Shown here one piece after another: positions 35,084 to 44,577 of a DNA stretch of 64,000 nt (positions are counted from its first letter, which is position 1; each line of letters opens with the position of its first letter). The translations under genes and the position numbers were made by a program. The stretch is from NCBI RefSeq assembly GCF_006716695.1, contig NZ_VFPN01000001.1, forward strand, positions 186,001 to 250,000, read 5' to 3'. Below the pieces are notes generated by a model. It searched no databases and was not told the origin of the DNA. It was given only the letters and a program-made list of their open reading frames with translations. Source of the DNA: Klugiella xanthotipulae (GTDB lineage Bacteria > Actinomycetota > Actinomycetes > Actinomycetales > Microbacteriaceae).

Positions 35084-36166
35084 ATGCTCATCTTCGCCCT
35101 GGTGGTGGCCGCGCTGTGTGCGGCTTACGTGTTTCTTGTCGTGCGCACCGTGCGCCGCATCCGACGACTGGGCGGGGGATTTATCGTGCAGTACCTCCCC
35201 ATCAAGGGGATGCCGCTGAGCGACGCCGCGATTCTCACTCGCCGAGACAAGAACGTGGCCGCTGCCACCCTGATCGACCTCACGGTGCGCAAAAAGATTC
35301 GCATCCTCGCTCCGCCCACCCCCCGCGAACCGGTGTCGGTCGAGTTTCTCAACGGCAGCGAACTCCACCCCGACGAGGCCGCCATCATGGAGGCGCTCTT
35401 TGGCCGCCCCGGCTTTGGCCAACCCGTGCGCCGCTTCACCCGGGAAAACCGACAGCTCGCCCGCGCCCTGCGGGAGGTGCTGCGCACCGGACAGAGCCGA
35501 CTCACCCGCCTCGGATTTGTGCGGCGAGGTGGCAGCGCACTGCGGCCCCTGCTTGTCGCCCTCGGGTGGGGTGGGCTGCTGCTCGGCGGCCTCGGCCTAC
35601 TGGGTGCCCTCGTGGCACTGCAGCCCGTCGCCATCGTGTTGTTCCTTCTCACCACGGTGGCGTGCATCGTTACCCTCACACAGATCCCGCCGACCTGGCG
35701 GGTATTCCGCGAGTCTGCCGCGCCCTACCGCGACCACCTCAACGGCCTCTACGACTACATCACACTGGCCGAGGCCGACCGCTTCCGCGTGCTCCAGAGC
35801 CCCCAGGGTGCACTCCAGGTTCCGGTGGAATCGGGGATACCCAACAGCGGGCACCCCGTCACCACCTACCTGCTCAACGAGCGTCTCCTCCCCTACGCAG
35901 TACTCTTTGGCCACGGCAAGGAATGGCTCGACAAGCTGCGCGTGGATGCCGCGGTGGTGGAACAGTACAGCGGCCTCGACCTGTCGGGTACTGGGCTTGG
36001 CGATCTGGCGGAGGCCACGGCGCTGATCACTAACCTCGCCCACATCTTTGACTCCCTTGAGCTTGCCGACTTTGGCGACCTGGCCGGATCCATCGGGGAT
36101 GTTGTGGGCGAGGTTGACGGCGGTGTGCTGGGTGGTGTCTTCGACGGTTTTGGCCTCGACCTGTAG
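35084..36166 (+). CDS. DUF2207-like membrane protein, short form
   Basis: This 360-residue protein has an N-terminal helix, the segment MPLSDAAILTRRDKNVAAATLIDLTVRKKIRI, two central helices (about 163-204) and a C-terminal cytosolic part with FRESAAPYRDHLNGLYDYITLAEADRFRVLQSP. That last stretch is the C-terminal signature of DUF2207 membrane proteins (LxGLxxYIxxAExxR). The extracellular DUF2207 domain itself is missing, so this is a shortened form. A leaderless promoter precedes it. Function is unknown. Confidence 0.72.
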   Translation: MLIFALVVAALCAAYVFLVVRTVRRIRRLGGGFIVQYLPIKGMPLSDAAILTRRDKNVAAATLIDLTVRKKIRILAPPTPREPVSVEFLNGSELHPDEAAIMEALFGRPGFGQPVRRFTRENRQLARALREVLRTGQSRLTRLGFVRRGGSALRPLLVALGWGGLLLGGLGLLGALVALQPVAIVLFLLTTVACIVTLTQIPPTWRVFRESAAPYRDHLNGLYDYITLAEADRFRVLQSPQGALQVPVESGIPNSGHPVTTYLLNERLLPYAVLFGHGKEWLDKLRVDAAVVEQYSGLDLSGTGLGDLAEATALITNLAHIFDSLELADFGDLAGSIGDVVGEVDGGVLGGVFDGFGLDL

Positions 36167-36190
36167 CCGACCCCCGAGCGAGGGAGCCTC

Positions 36191-39100
36191 CTACTCCACG
36201 GTGATTCGGCGCGCCTGAACCTGCACCCGGCGTATCGCCCACCCCGCGGCACCGGCAAGAAGCAGGGTGCCGAGCAGCGTCATCCACCGTTGCCCACCAC
36301 TACCACCGGACTCGGGAAGCTCCGTGCTGCCCGGGTCGCGGACCACAATCGTGTGTGCCCGTTGCGACGCGTCCCAGTCATCCGTGACCCGAATATACGG
36401 GCTGTGTCCCCTCTCCAGCGTCAGGGAACCGTCAATGGCAACCGTAAACTCCACCATCTCTGCCATCAGCTGGAATCCCGACGGTGCCCTCGTTTCGGCC
36501 AGCCAGTACGTGCCCGGCATGAGCTCGGCCCGAAACCAGCCCATCTGCCGGTCGGGGGCGCTCGTGTTCGGGTTGGTGATCTCGGCGGGGAAGGCCACTA
36601 CCGGCGCGTCACGGTTGGGAGTTCCCGGGGTAACCGGTGATGTACCGTAAACCGCCCACGATGACCCGCTCATGCCGACCTCCCGACTCGTCGTCGATTC
36701 GCCGGTCTTCCACAGGTACACACTGCTGGGCAGCCGAGGAGTCCACCATACCCAGGGTGTTGGCATCACCGCCTGACCGCTCACGATCACGCCGCCTGGA
36801 TCACTCGCCAGGGAGGTCTTGGTGTTGTTCGACGGAACCCAGGCGATAGCGGAGTCCGGATACTTCCAGTCCCCGTTCGCCTCGGTCGGTGTGGGCCGCG
36901 GCTCAACAAGCCTGACCTTTGTGGTGACTTTTCCACCGACCAGAGAGAGTCCGGTCAGCTTCTGACCGGCGACAACGGCCACCTGTGTGCCGACGGCCGG
37001 AATCGAGATATCAACCAGCGAGTCGCCCGTGAGGAGTTCCTCACCCGGGTTAACGTAGGCCGTCACCACAATCTCCCCACCGGCCGTTTGTGGGTTGGGG
37101 TCTGGAGAAATATTGAGCCCCAGTCGATAGGTGTAGCATCCGATCTGTGTGGGCGCGGACCCCTCCCAACTGACGTAGACCTCAACCCCACCGACCACAT
37201 GTCGGGGAACCTTCACGGCATAATACGGTTGACCATTTTCGGTGCGGATATCGGCGGCGGTCACGGACACCGCCTGCGATTTGCCCACCCCACTACCGAG
37301 TGCCGGGTCACCAAAATACACGATGCCACGCGCCGCAGCTGCGGGTATCTTCAGGATTTCCTCGGCACGATCATCCGCCCATCCCGTCACCGTTCCACCC
37401 ACCTTGTCCACGTTAAGCCACTGCGGATCAACATCACAGGTGTACGTGTTCGGGATGGTGTAGAACCGCACGTCACCCGCCGGTACATTGCGACTCACCG
37501 TCACGTTGCCGGTCGATGTTTCCACCCGGGCGGTGGCCGAGACGGGGTACTTCCACGCATGGGCACCATCGTTGGCGGAGGGAGTCGGTGCCGTCAACTT
37601 AACCCGCGTTACTGCCGATGCCGGGGTGCCGGAGGCGAACGGAACGCCCGTCACCGTGGCCCCGGACCCAAGAATCAGCGCGGGAGAGCCACCGGACACG
37701 GCGGAGATGCCAAAGTCGGCGACCGATTGCCCAAGATAAGGTTGCTCTTTCGGGTCGTACACCGAGGTGGTCACGTCAACGGCCTGGGTCGTCCGCGCGG
37801 GCGACGGGGCCGAAGCGACTTTCAGGCCAACCGTGTAGGTATAGCATCCGGTGCGCGTCCAGGTGCCACCGTTATCCCACTTTACATAGACCGGCGTGGG
37901 CCCGGCAACGTGTGCTGGCACATCACCGCGCAGCACGTTGACACCCGCGTTCGACACAACCCGCGTGTTCAACGCCAGCTGATATCCCGCCGCTCCCTGG
38001 GTCTGCGTCGCCGGGTTTCCGAAGGCGATCTGACCACTCACCGGAACGGTGCTGGGTACGGTGACCCACGTGGTTGCGGGGGTCCCCGACACACCAGTCA
38101 GAACTCCCGGCGTGAGGAATGAGGCCAAGCCGCGACCCACCTGTGTGCCGTTTCCCCACATGGAGGTATTGCCTGCCTTCGCCCCCGCGGCCCCGTACCC
38201 GGTGGCCACCTCGGTGGCACCGCTGAGCACTGGGCCGGTGAAAGTTCGATAGATGGTGTTGGCGTTACCTGCCCCCAGCTGCAGATTGACCGCGTTGGTC
38301 CCCGCCGTATAGACCCCGCCAGCAGTTGTCACGATGGTTGCCGTTTGTGTGCCCCCAGAAACCTGTTTTACCCCGGTGACCCCTGTGTTCTGCGGCGTCG
38401 TCCGGGGAAGCCCCTCGGCATCGAGGATTCCTAGTTGGCCGTAACTGTTGTTTCCCCAGGAATAGAGCACACCACCGGTCGTGACCGCGTAGGAGGAGGC
38501 CCAGGCCGCGCTCACCTGCTTAACCCCCGTCATGATCTGCGTCACTCCGGCCCCGGAGGAAGTATTTGATCCGTCGCCGAGACGTCCCGAGCTTCGCATC
38601 CCCCACATGTACAGCACACCGGTCGAGGACACCGCCCCCGCGTGCTGGTATCCGGCACTCACCTGGGTGATGTTCGACAGGCCCGATAGTGCGGTCAGGG
38701 TCCCGCCGCCGACACCAGCCAGCGATCCATAGTTGTTATACCCCCACCCGTAGACGACACCGGTCGTCGAGACGGCCAGCGAGAAATCGTGTCCCGCACT
38801 GATGTTGATAAATTTTACGCCAGCCGGAGCCTGCACCTTGAGCGCCGTGTTTTGACCATTGGGAACAACGGTGATGTTACCTTGACCGAGTTGCCCCGAG
38901 TTATTTGTTCCACCCCACGCGTAAATATCGCCATCACTGGACAGCGCAAGAGCGTGACGTGACCCCGCACTGACCTGCACAAACGTTGCGGTAGACGGCA
39001 GGGTCGTCACGCGTTCTGGATAGTACTTTGCCATGTAGTCGGTGTTGGTCGGATTACCAGAAATCCCTATCCCCAGCTGACCGTAGCGGTTACCACCCCA

Positions 39101-39631
39101 GGCCCACACTTTGCCAGCGCTATCGATGGACAGACCAAAATTGCTGGCATCACCGTCAACATACTTCGCGAGCGAGAGGGTTTCCAGATATCCGGTTCTG
39201 TACTCGACAGAGGTTACGGGTGTGGGCAGGTAGACAAAGTGCCCGTTGGCCGCACCCACATCCGTTGGTACCCCGTTGTACCCCAGAACGGTTCCCGAAC
39301 GCGGATCAGATATACCGTAGGAATTGTTTTTCCCGAATCCATACGTGTTGGGAGCGGTACAGAGGTTGTTATAGGGCCAGTCCGAGGCTGCGGCCGGCGA
39401 GATCTCAAGCCCAGTGCCCGCCGTATCAGCCACCACAGACTCCGACACCGAGTCTTTCCCGGCGGTATCGCCCTCGGGCTCGGCCATCAACGGCGTCTGA
39501 GGTGTAGTGGTGGTGGCCGCAGAAGCAACCGTTCCGGAGGTTACCAGTGAGATGACCAGCGTGATCCCCACGACCGACAACATCTTTCGGGCGGCGCGCT
39601 TCCTCCGTGTATTTCTCTGAGTTCTCAACAT
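36191..39631 (-). CDS. Cell-wall-anchored RCC1-propeller protein, putative pilus tip adhesin
   Basis: This 1146-residue protein has a signal peptide (basic N-terminus, cut near VASA-AT), about seven RCC1-like repeats (motifs such as AWGGNRYGQLGIG, AWGGTNNSGQLG, GWGYNNYGSL, MWGMRSSGRLG, SWGNNSYGQLG), then two copies of a ~240-residue module with the pairs VYVKW/GCYTYTVGL and VYVSW/GCYTYRLGL, a SpaA-like domain with E-box YWLAETRAPSGF, and the sorting signal LPESG (1105-1109) plus helix and basic tail. ATG 39631 follows AAGGA. It sits downstream of backbone pilin and sortase genes. The tip role is inferred from size, order and adhesin-like architecture. Confidence 0.85.
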   Translation of the reverse strand: MLRTQRNTRRKRAARKMLSVVGITLVISLVTSGTVASAATTTTPQTPLMAEPEGDTAGKDSVSESVVADTAGTGLEISPAAASDWPYNNLCTAPNTYGFGKNNSYGISDPRSGTVLGYNGVPTDVGAANGHFVYLPTPVTSVEYRTGYLETLSLAKYVDGDASNFGLSIDSAGKVWAWGGNRYGQLGIGISGNPTNTDYMAKYYPERVTTLPSTATFVQVSAGSRHALALSSDGDIYAWGGTNNSGQLGQGNITVVPNGQNTALKVQAPAGVKFINISAGHDFSLAVSTTGVVYGWGYNNYGSLAGVGGGTLTALSGLSNITQVSAGYQHAGAVSSTGVLYMWGMRSSGRLGDGSNTSSGAGVTQIMTGVKQVSAAWASSYAVTTGGVLYSWGNNSYGQLGILDAEGLPRTTPQNTGVTGVKQVSGGTQTATIVTTAGGVYTAGTNAVNLQLGAGNANTIYRTFTGPVLSGATEVATGYGAAGAKAGNTSMWGNGTQVGRGLASFLTPGVLTGVSGTPATTWVTVPSTVPVSGQIAFGNPATQTQGAAGYQLALNTRVVSNAGVNVLRGDVPAHVAGPTPVYVKWDNGGTWTRTGCYTYTVGLKVASAPSPARTTQAVDVTTSVYDPKEQPYLGQSVADFGISAVSGGSPALILGSGATVTGVPFASGTPASAVTRVKLTAPTPSANDGAHAWKYPVSATARVETSTGNVTVSRNVPAGDVRFYTIPNTYTCDVDPQWLNVDKVGGTVTGWADDRAEEILKIPAAAARGIVYFGDPALGSGVGKSQAVSVTAADIRTENGQPYYAVKVPRHVVGGVEVYVSWEGSAPTQIGCYTYRLGLNISPDPNPQTAGGEIVVTAYVNPGEELLTGDSLVDISIPAVGTQVAVVAGQKLTGLSLVGGKVTTKVRLVEPRPTPTEANGDWKYPDSAIAWVPSNNTKTSLASDPGGVIVSGQAVMPTPWVWWTPRLPSSVYLWKTGESTTSREVGMSGSSWAVYGTSPVTPGTPNRDAPVVAFPAEITNPNTSAPDRQMGWFRAELMPGTYWLAETRAPSGFQLMAEMVEFTVAIDGSLTLERGHSPYIRVTDDWDASQRAHTIVVRDPGSTELPESGGSGGQRWMTLLGTLLLAGAAGWAIRRVQVQARRITVE

Positions 39632-40548
39632 CTCGTCTTCCTTCTCCACGTGGCTCGCCGGCCCTTTTCGAGCGGCGGGGCCGCGCCCTCTTGAGCCCTG
39701 TTATCAACGCGAGTTAGCACACCCCACACCACCGTTGGAACTCCACCGGCCACCACAATCCACCACGGAAAATCTGGGCTGTATTCGGTTGCCGCGATAT
39801 CGTTCATCAGTTCTTCGGCGGCGGGGCCGTCAATTCGTGTGCCCCGCACGAGCAACCGATGGGAATTCACCCCGGTTGGCGTGCAGGTCAGTAGCGTCAG
39901 GTAGTCCTCGCCGGCAACCTGACGGAGCATCTCACCGGAGTACGTCGGTTCAACAATCTCGATGCTGTCCACCCGGTAGTAGAAGCGTTCCCCCAGCACA
40001 TCGGAGAAGAACACATCTCCTTTCCGCAGACGGTCAAGTTCGGTAAACAACTGTGACGTCACGCGACCGGAATGGGCCGTAATCACCGAGTGACTGGACG
40101 GCCCACCCACCGGCAGCGCCGAACCGTGCAGATGACCGGCACCCTTTTCGAGCGTGTCAGCCTCGGTTCCATGCCGGATCGGCAGAGAGACGTCGATGCG
40201 GGGAATCTCGATCCACCCCATCGGGACGCCGGGACCCAGGTTCAGCTGTTGGCCGTACGTTTCCAGGTCGTCCCGAAGGTCAACGAACTGCCCACTATCG
40301 GACAGCATGTAGGGATCCCGCAGCGGACCGCTCGGCAGGTGCATATTGTAGTCCCGGGCTGAGTCGATCAGTTCCGCAATCTCCGCCTCGCTCAGTTCGT
40401 CAACCTGGGTGTCGTAGGACCCGTGCTGAGCGCTCACTCCCAGTGTAGAAAACCAGTTCGCGATGTTCGGAAACAGGAGCACCAGCACACCGATCAGCGC
40501 AACGAGCGTAATCATGACGCGCTGCACAATCGCAGAACTGGCTCTCAT
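39625..40548 (-). CDS. Class C (pilus-assembly) sortase
   Basis: This 307-residue transpeptidase joins pilin subunits. Catalytic residues are His159 (ITAHSGR), Cys222 (TLLTCTP) and Arg231. The lid motif DPY (78-80), N-terminal helix and C-terminal helix (SPDFPWWIVVAGGVPTVVWG) mark class C enzymes. It lies between the backbone pilin gene and the large anchored protein gene on the same strand; its end overlaps the latter's start by 7 bases. A basic tail after the second helix is long. No separate housekeeping sortase is in the window. Confidence 0.93.
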   Translation of the reverse strand: MRASSAIVQRVMITLVALIGVLVLLFPNIANWFSTLGVSAQHGSYDTQVDELSEAEIAELIDSARDYNMHLPSGPLRDPYMLSDSGQFVDLRDDLETYGQQLNLGPGVPMGWIEIPRIDVSLPIRHGTEADTLEKGAGHLHGSALPVGGPSSHSVITAHSGRVTSQLFTELDRLRKGDVFFSDVLGERFYYRVDSIEIVEPTYSGEMLRQVAGEDYLTLLTCTPTGVNSHRLLVRGTRIDGPAAEELMNDIAATEYSPDFPWWIVVAGGVPTVVWGVLTRVDNRAQEGAAPPLEKGRRATWRRKTRC

Positions 40549-40670
40549 GTGTCGTGTGTCTCTCAGCTTGTGGTGGTGCCGGTGTGAGGGCCAAACTCTG
40601 CACCCTCACACCGGCCTCAACCGCGTCACCCCGTCAGGGGCTTTCCAGCGGTACCGGCGGTTATCGACAG

Positions 40671-42290
40671 TTACTCAGCCGCAACATTCCTGCGACGGAC
40701 GCGGTGGATGATCATCACCGTTGCCCCACCGAGCAGCGCGACACCGCCGAGGAGGAACAGGACGGTTCCGGTCCCACCGGTAAAGGGCAACTCGAGCCCG
40801 CCGCCACGCTTGACGTTCTTCACCGTCATATCCGTGTTTGCGTGTGTGCCGGAAACAACCGTATCCTTCGTGATCTCGAACGGGATGGCTTCCGTGAGCA
40901 ACTCGAAATCGCGTGGTGCCGTGACCTCAACCAGCCAGTAGTGGTTCCAACGAGGATCGCCAGCGGTCAGCTGGGTGTCCTCCGCGAAGTCAGAATAGCG
41001 AAGATCCATGGTGCACGAGGTGGGATCGCCGGAGCCGGCCATGTCACACACGGCACCGGTGTCGGCCACTCCGGTCACCGGGTTACCCGTTTCAGTGAAG
41101 TCCGGTGTTGCCGAGTGCGAGTAATACACCTTGAATATGGCACCGGTGAGCGGCACATTCTGGGAATCGGTCTTGTTGACCGTTACCTCGCCAAACTTTG
41201 CCTGACCGGGAGGGGTGGTCACCTCCTCAGTTTCGGTTGACGAACCGGGCTTGTTGACGATGATTTTTGCATCGTTGGTGATGACTCCCACGTAGTCGTC
41301 CTCCAGAACGGTGTTGAAGTGCACCAGAATCGTCTTGCCGTAGTGATTGGGCGTTCCGTTAATCTTGGCGAGTCCCGCAGCGGTGAGGGTTGCTGAGACG
41401 GTGTTACTCGGCCCGTCAACCGTGACGGAGAAGTCAGTCTCCGGCACCAGCGAAATATTCGACGTGACGGGGCTCTGCCAGGTTGTACCGATCTGCATCG
41501 TAACGGCACCGGGGGCAGCAACATCCGGTGCCAGCTCGGGTGCCAGGGTGTCCGTGAACCTCATGATTGTCACCGGATGGGTGATGTCGCCGGGGATCGT
41601 CGTCCGCAGTTCCCAGGCCATCTTGTCACCGGGCTTCGGAGTCTCCGTATCAAGGGGCACCTTGACGCTGTCATCTTTAATATTTTTTGGATACACAAAA
41701 ACGTCGTACATCCAGTTATCAAGCTCCACCGGATCCGTCATTGGGGCGGTCACAAAGAACGGTTCCGAGGCCTTATAGCCCGCAGGAACGTTGGTCTCCA
41801 CAACGTAGTAGAGACCAAGATCAAGACCTGTCCACGTGATAACGCCAGTTCCGTCACGACCAGTGGTGACCGGGCTACCGATGCGATTGAGGGTGACCCC
41901 GGGCTGGGCCTCCACGGCGGTTTTTGCCGGATGCGCCGTGGTTGCCGCAATGAGAGTCTCAAGATACTGCCAGCCCTCATTCTTCGTCAGATTTAAATTT
42001 GAGTGGTTGACCTTGTAAATCTCAAAAACTGCACCGTCCAACAAGACCGAATTTGTTGTCGGCGCAACGCCGTTTTCTATGCCACTCCCCTGCGCGGGAA
42101 CCGCCGGCACTTCGGCCGCAGGTGTTCCGTACTTCGTGAGTGTGATGCTGCTCTTTCTGGTGGGATCAATATTGTACGGATCCAGTGATGCCGCGGAAGC
42201 GGTTCCAGCAAGTCCGACGACGGCTACCGCGCAAGCGGCCAACATCGCCGCGGCACTGCACCACCTGCGGCCTGTGGGATTGTTTTTCAT
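40671..42290 (-). CDS. Major (backbone) pilin with LPFTG sorting signal
   Basis: This 539-residue pilin has a signal peptide (ends TASA-AS, about 34), an N-terminal domain, the pilin motif WMYDVFVYPK with Lys202 as the residue joined to the next subunit, Ig-like CnaB domains with E-boxes YYVVETNVPAGY and YWLVEVTAPRDF, and the anchor LPFTG (501-505) followed by helix and RRR tail. These are all the parts of SpaA/FimA-type shaft pilins, with expected isopeptide bonds. ATG 42290 has AAAGG; the long upstream frame is in non-coding DNA. It is the first gene of the pilus operon. Confidence 0.95.
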   Translation of the reverse strand: MKNNPTGRRWCSAAAMLAACAVAVVGLAGTASAASLDPYNIDPTRKSSITLTKYGTPAAEVPAVPAQGSGIENGVAPTTNSVLLDGAVFEIYKVNHSNLNLTKNEGWQYLETLIAATTAHPAKTAVEAQPGVTLNRIGSPVTTGRDGTGVITWTGLDLGLYYVVETNVPAGYKASEPFFVTAPMTDPVELDNWMYDVFVYPKNIKDDSVKVPLDTETPKPGDKMAWELRTTIPGDITHPVTIMRFTDTLAPELAPDVAAPGAVTMQIGTTWQSPVTSNISLVPETDFSVTVDGPSNTVSATLTAAGLAKINGTPNHYGKTILVHFNTVLEDDYVGVITNDAKIIVNKPGSSTETEEVTTPPGQAKFGEVTVNKTDSQNVPLTGAIFKVYYSHSATPDFTETGNPVTGVADTGAVCDMAGSGDPTSCTMDLRYSDFAEDTQLTAGDPRWNHYWLVEVTAPRDFELLTEAIPFEITKDTVVSGTHANTDMTVKNVKRGGGLELPFTGGTGTVLFLLGGVALLGGATVMIIHRVRRRNVAAE

Positions 42291-42430
42291 GGTTACCTTT
42301 CGTTGTCCTGCTCTTGTTTTTCTCAAATCACTTTGGGATTTAAGAAAGTTCGCTACAAACGTCATACCGCTCACTCTGGAGACAGCGAGACGCTCGACAT
42401 CTTCTTTTCCCCGACAACCGCCGGGCTCAG

Positions 42431-42451
42431 TGGGTTGGCAAGACCAACCCA
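42431..42451 (-). promoter_or_regulatory. Perfect 8-bp dyad upstream of the pilin gene
   Basis: TGGGTTGG-N5-CCAACCCA lies 141 bases before the pilin start. It could be an operator or a hairpin in the pilin mRNA leader. Confidence 0.4.
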
Positions 42452-42652
42452 CTATCAAATGAATACCGTTCTCCAGGTCTCCGAAGGCCTGCACCCGCTC
42501 GCGGCAGGGAAGCGTCGTCACACTATTCGGGTTGACGCCCCGCGTCACAGAAGTTTCACGCGGTAAGAACGAAACGCAAACGCCGAAATATACCCGCACG
42601 CATCACAACCCAAACGACCGTGTATGCCTCCGAGATAAGGTCATCACTCCGC

Positions 42653-42679
42653 ATAACGGAGATAACGGAGATAACGGAA
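42653..42679 (+). repeat. Triplicated 9-bp unit ATAACGGAG
   Basis: Three direct copies (the last ending GAA instead of GAG) lie in the non-coding interval upstream of the pilus operon. Confidence 0.85.
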
Positions 42680-42722
42680 TTCTGCCCGACCCACGGTTTC
42701 ACGCGCCTACTTTTCCGTAGTC

Positions 42723-42741
42723 ACGGTAATTGTTTTACCGT
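42723..42741. promoter_or_regulatory. Perfect 7-bp dyad in the pilus upstream region
   Basis: ACGGTAA-N5-TTACCGT forms a perfect inverted repeat. Its size and spacing fit a dimeric regulator site; no binder is known. Confidence 0.35.
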
Positions 42742-42955
42742 ACGGCAGCATAAAGCATCCAGCCGAATCGCCCGGAATATTACCTAGTGGACGACGCGTG
42801 TGATGATTTACCGATTTATACGGCGGAAGATCAGCCGGTCACCGGCACACCTGCCCACCGCTACTTCGTATTCCCCGCTGTACGGCCAGACTTTCTCTGC
42901 GCGGTTCGCTCCGCCAGGCCATATCTCATTTCACGCCTCATGGCGCTCCCCCTTT

Positions 42956-42969
42956 TTTGTTATAACAAA
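42956..42969. promoter_or_regulatory. 14-bp perfect palindrome TTTGTTATAACAAA
   Basis: The palindrome is fully symmetric and AT-rich within high-GC DNA. It may be a regulator site. Confidence 0.35.
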
Positions 42970-43502
42970 GTAACTACAGCCTCAGACAGACCGAGCAATT
43001 CTCCCAAAAATTGCGATCATACAGCCATATAACTTAGGAGACAGCACACAAAATATTGTGTTGTGGGCCATCAAAAATCCTCACCGGATACACCAGATCA
43101 ATGCGTAGGCAACACCGATGATCGAGAACTAAGCTCCGCTGCACGCGAAATAAAACTAATAGACCACAGTTTACTCAGTCCGCGTGCTAACATGGATTAT
43201 TTCCCCCTTAGCGCGTTTCAGACTCGACTCGAAATATCCCGGCCTAATGCAGATTCTTACCATCATTACTCTCCCCCAAAGAGACATTTTTATGCAAACC
43301 TTGCGCGATGTCAACCACGATACTGACCTCATCGTGAATGCCAATAGTGATCGCATGATCCCCGCAAAAGTTTCTGTTTCCCCTATGGTAGACAATATTT
43401 CTTTTACGCGCAAACAATCCGAACATCGAGATCCTGATTGTCGCTAATTCGTCTCTTCCCATTCACCGAGCACGGTCAGGCAACGGGCGGCGACAGGCCC
43501 GA

Positions 43503-43522
43503 TTCGGCATCCGAAAGCCGAA
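43503..43522 (-). terminator. Possible terminator after the CDF gene
   Basis: TTCGGC-N8-GCCGAA can form a 6-bp hairpin 43 bases beyond the stop; there is no T run. Confidence 0.3.
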
Positions 43523-43564
43523 AGGATCAGACCCACCAACTCACCAGCACCGAGGTAACACCAC

Positions 43565-44482
43565 CTAATCGTGCCGGTGTCCCTCGTGTGCGGCGTGCGT
43601 CTCGGGCTCCAGCTGAAAGGTGGAATGCGCCACATCAAAGTGCTCAGCGAGACACCCGTCGAGCCGGTCAAGCAGCGCGCCGGTGTCACCGCGCTCAAAC
43701 ACTGCAGCCTCCACCACCACATGCGCGCTGAATACGGGCTGTCCCGACGTGATCGACCACACGTGTACGTCGTGCACATCCACGACGCCGGGTGCGCGCA
43801 GCACGTGCTCGCGAATCTCGGCGATGTTGGTATCGACGGGGGCCGACTCGGAGAGCACACGAAAAACATCCCGAAGCAGAAAGAGGGCCCGCGGGGCAAT
43901 CATCGCGGCAATCACGAGCGAGGCGATGGCGTCGGCCGGCATAAAGCCCGTGGCCCAGATGACCAGCCCGGCCACAATCGCGGTGACCGAACCGAGAAAG
44001 TCGCCAAAAACCTCCAGATACGCGCCGCGGAGGTTGATGGTGTGAGTGGAGGCCGGCCGCAGGATGAGCAGCGCCACACAGTTGGCGACCAGCCCAATCA
44101 CGGCCACGACCAGCAGGGGGCCGCTCGCGACCTCCACCGCAGTGGGAACAACGAGCCGCTCAATCGCGGCAATCGTGATGCTCACGGCAATGGCCAGCAG
44201 CAGAACTCCGTTGAGCAGCGCGGCAAAGACCTCCACCCGCCGATAGCCAAATGTGTGCCTCTGGGTGGCCGGGCGGGCGGCAACCACCGTCGCCACGAGC
44301 GCGATGATGAGTCCGATGAGGTCCGAGAGCATATGACCGGCGTCGGCCAGGAGCGCCAGCGAACCGCTGAACGCCGCACCCACCACCTCGGCCAGGAGGA
44401 CGCTGCCGGTAATACAGATGACAACAATGAGTCGGGTCTTACCCGAACCATCATCAACGCGGGGAGTGTGATCGTGTGCCAT
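43565..44482 (-). CDS. Cation diffusion facilitator (Zn/Cd/Co exporter)
   Basis: This 305-residue CDF transporter has six helices, with the metal-site Asp/His residues in LADAGHMLSD (helix 2) and EVFGDFLGSVTAIVAG (helix 5), and a cytoplasmic domain with VDVHDVHVWSITSG. The His-rich tail (HAAHEGHRHD) and N-terminal HDHTPR are typical of Zn exporters such as CzcD. ATG 44482 follows AAAGGG; an upstream in-frame start at 44503 is less supported. It is monocistronic. Confidence 0.93.
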   Translation of the reverse strand: MAHDHTPRVDDGSGKTRLIVVICITGSVLLAEVVGAAFSGSLALLADAGHMLSDLIGLIIALVATVVAARPATQRHTFGYRRVEVFAALLNGVLLLAIAVSITIAAIERLVVPTAVEVASGPLLVVAVIGLVANCVALLILRPASTHTINLRGAYLEVFGDFLGSVTAIVAGLVIWATGFMPADAIASLVIAAMIAPRALFLLRDVFRVLSESAPVDTNIAEIREHVLRAPGVVDVHDVHVWSITSGQPVFSAHVVVEAAVFERGDTGALLDRLDGCLAEHFDVAHSTFQLEPETHAAHEGHRHD

Positions 44483-44577
44483 AGCCCTTTCGACCCTACG
44501 CACTCCGTGCAGCCAAATCTAGGCGGTGCGCCCTATAGGAAATGATTCCGGTTATCTATTAGGAGTTGCGCGGGTGG

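Larger units (their letters stand above)
42291..43564. other. 1.27 kb non-coding, AT-richer region before the pilus operon
   Basis: This interval is visibly richer in A/T than the surrounding coding DNA. Short open frames exist on both strands (for example 42787-43032 and 43184-43447 on plus) but none has homology or a convincing start signal. It contains several perfect dyads and a 9-bp triplication listed separately, so it looks like a regulatory or decayed region; the pilus promoter must lie at its left end. Confidence 0.6.

Noticed and set aside
36500-38122. Long plus-strand open frames opposite the RCC1 protein gene.
   Set aside because: They are shadows of a gene with clear signal peptide, repeats and sorting signal.
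42291-42599. An N-terminal extension of the pilin frame.
   Set aside because: It would place about 100 residues before a clear signal peptide; the ribosome site is at ATG 42290.
42787-43447. Several 80-90 codon open frames before the CDF gene.
   Set aside because: They overlap one another in different frames, have no ribosome sites and no recognisable domains.
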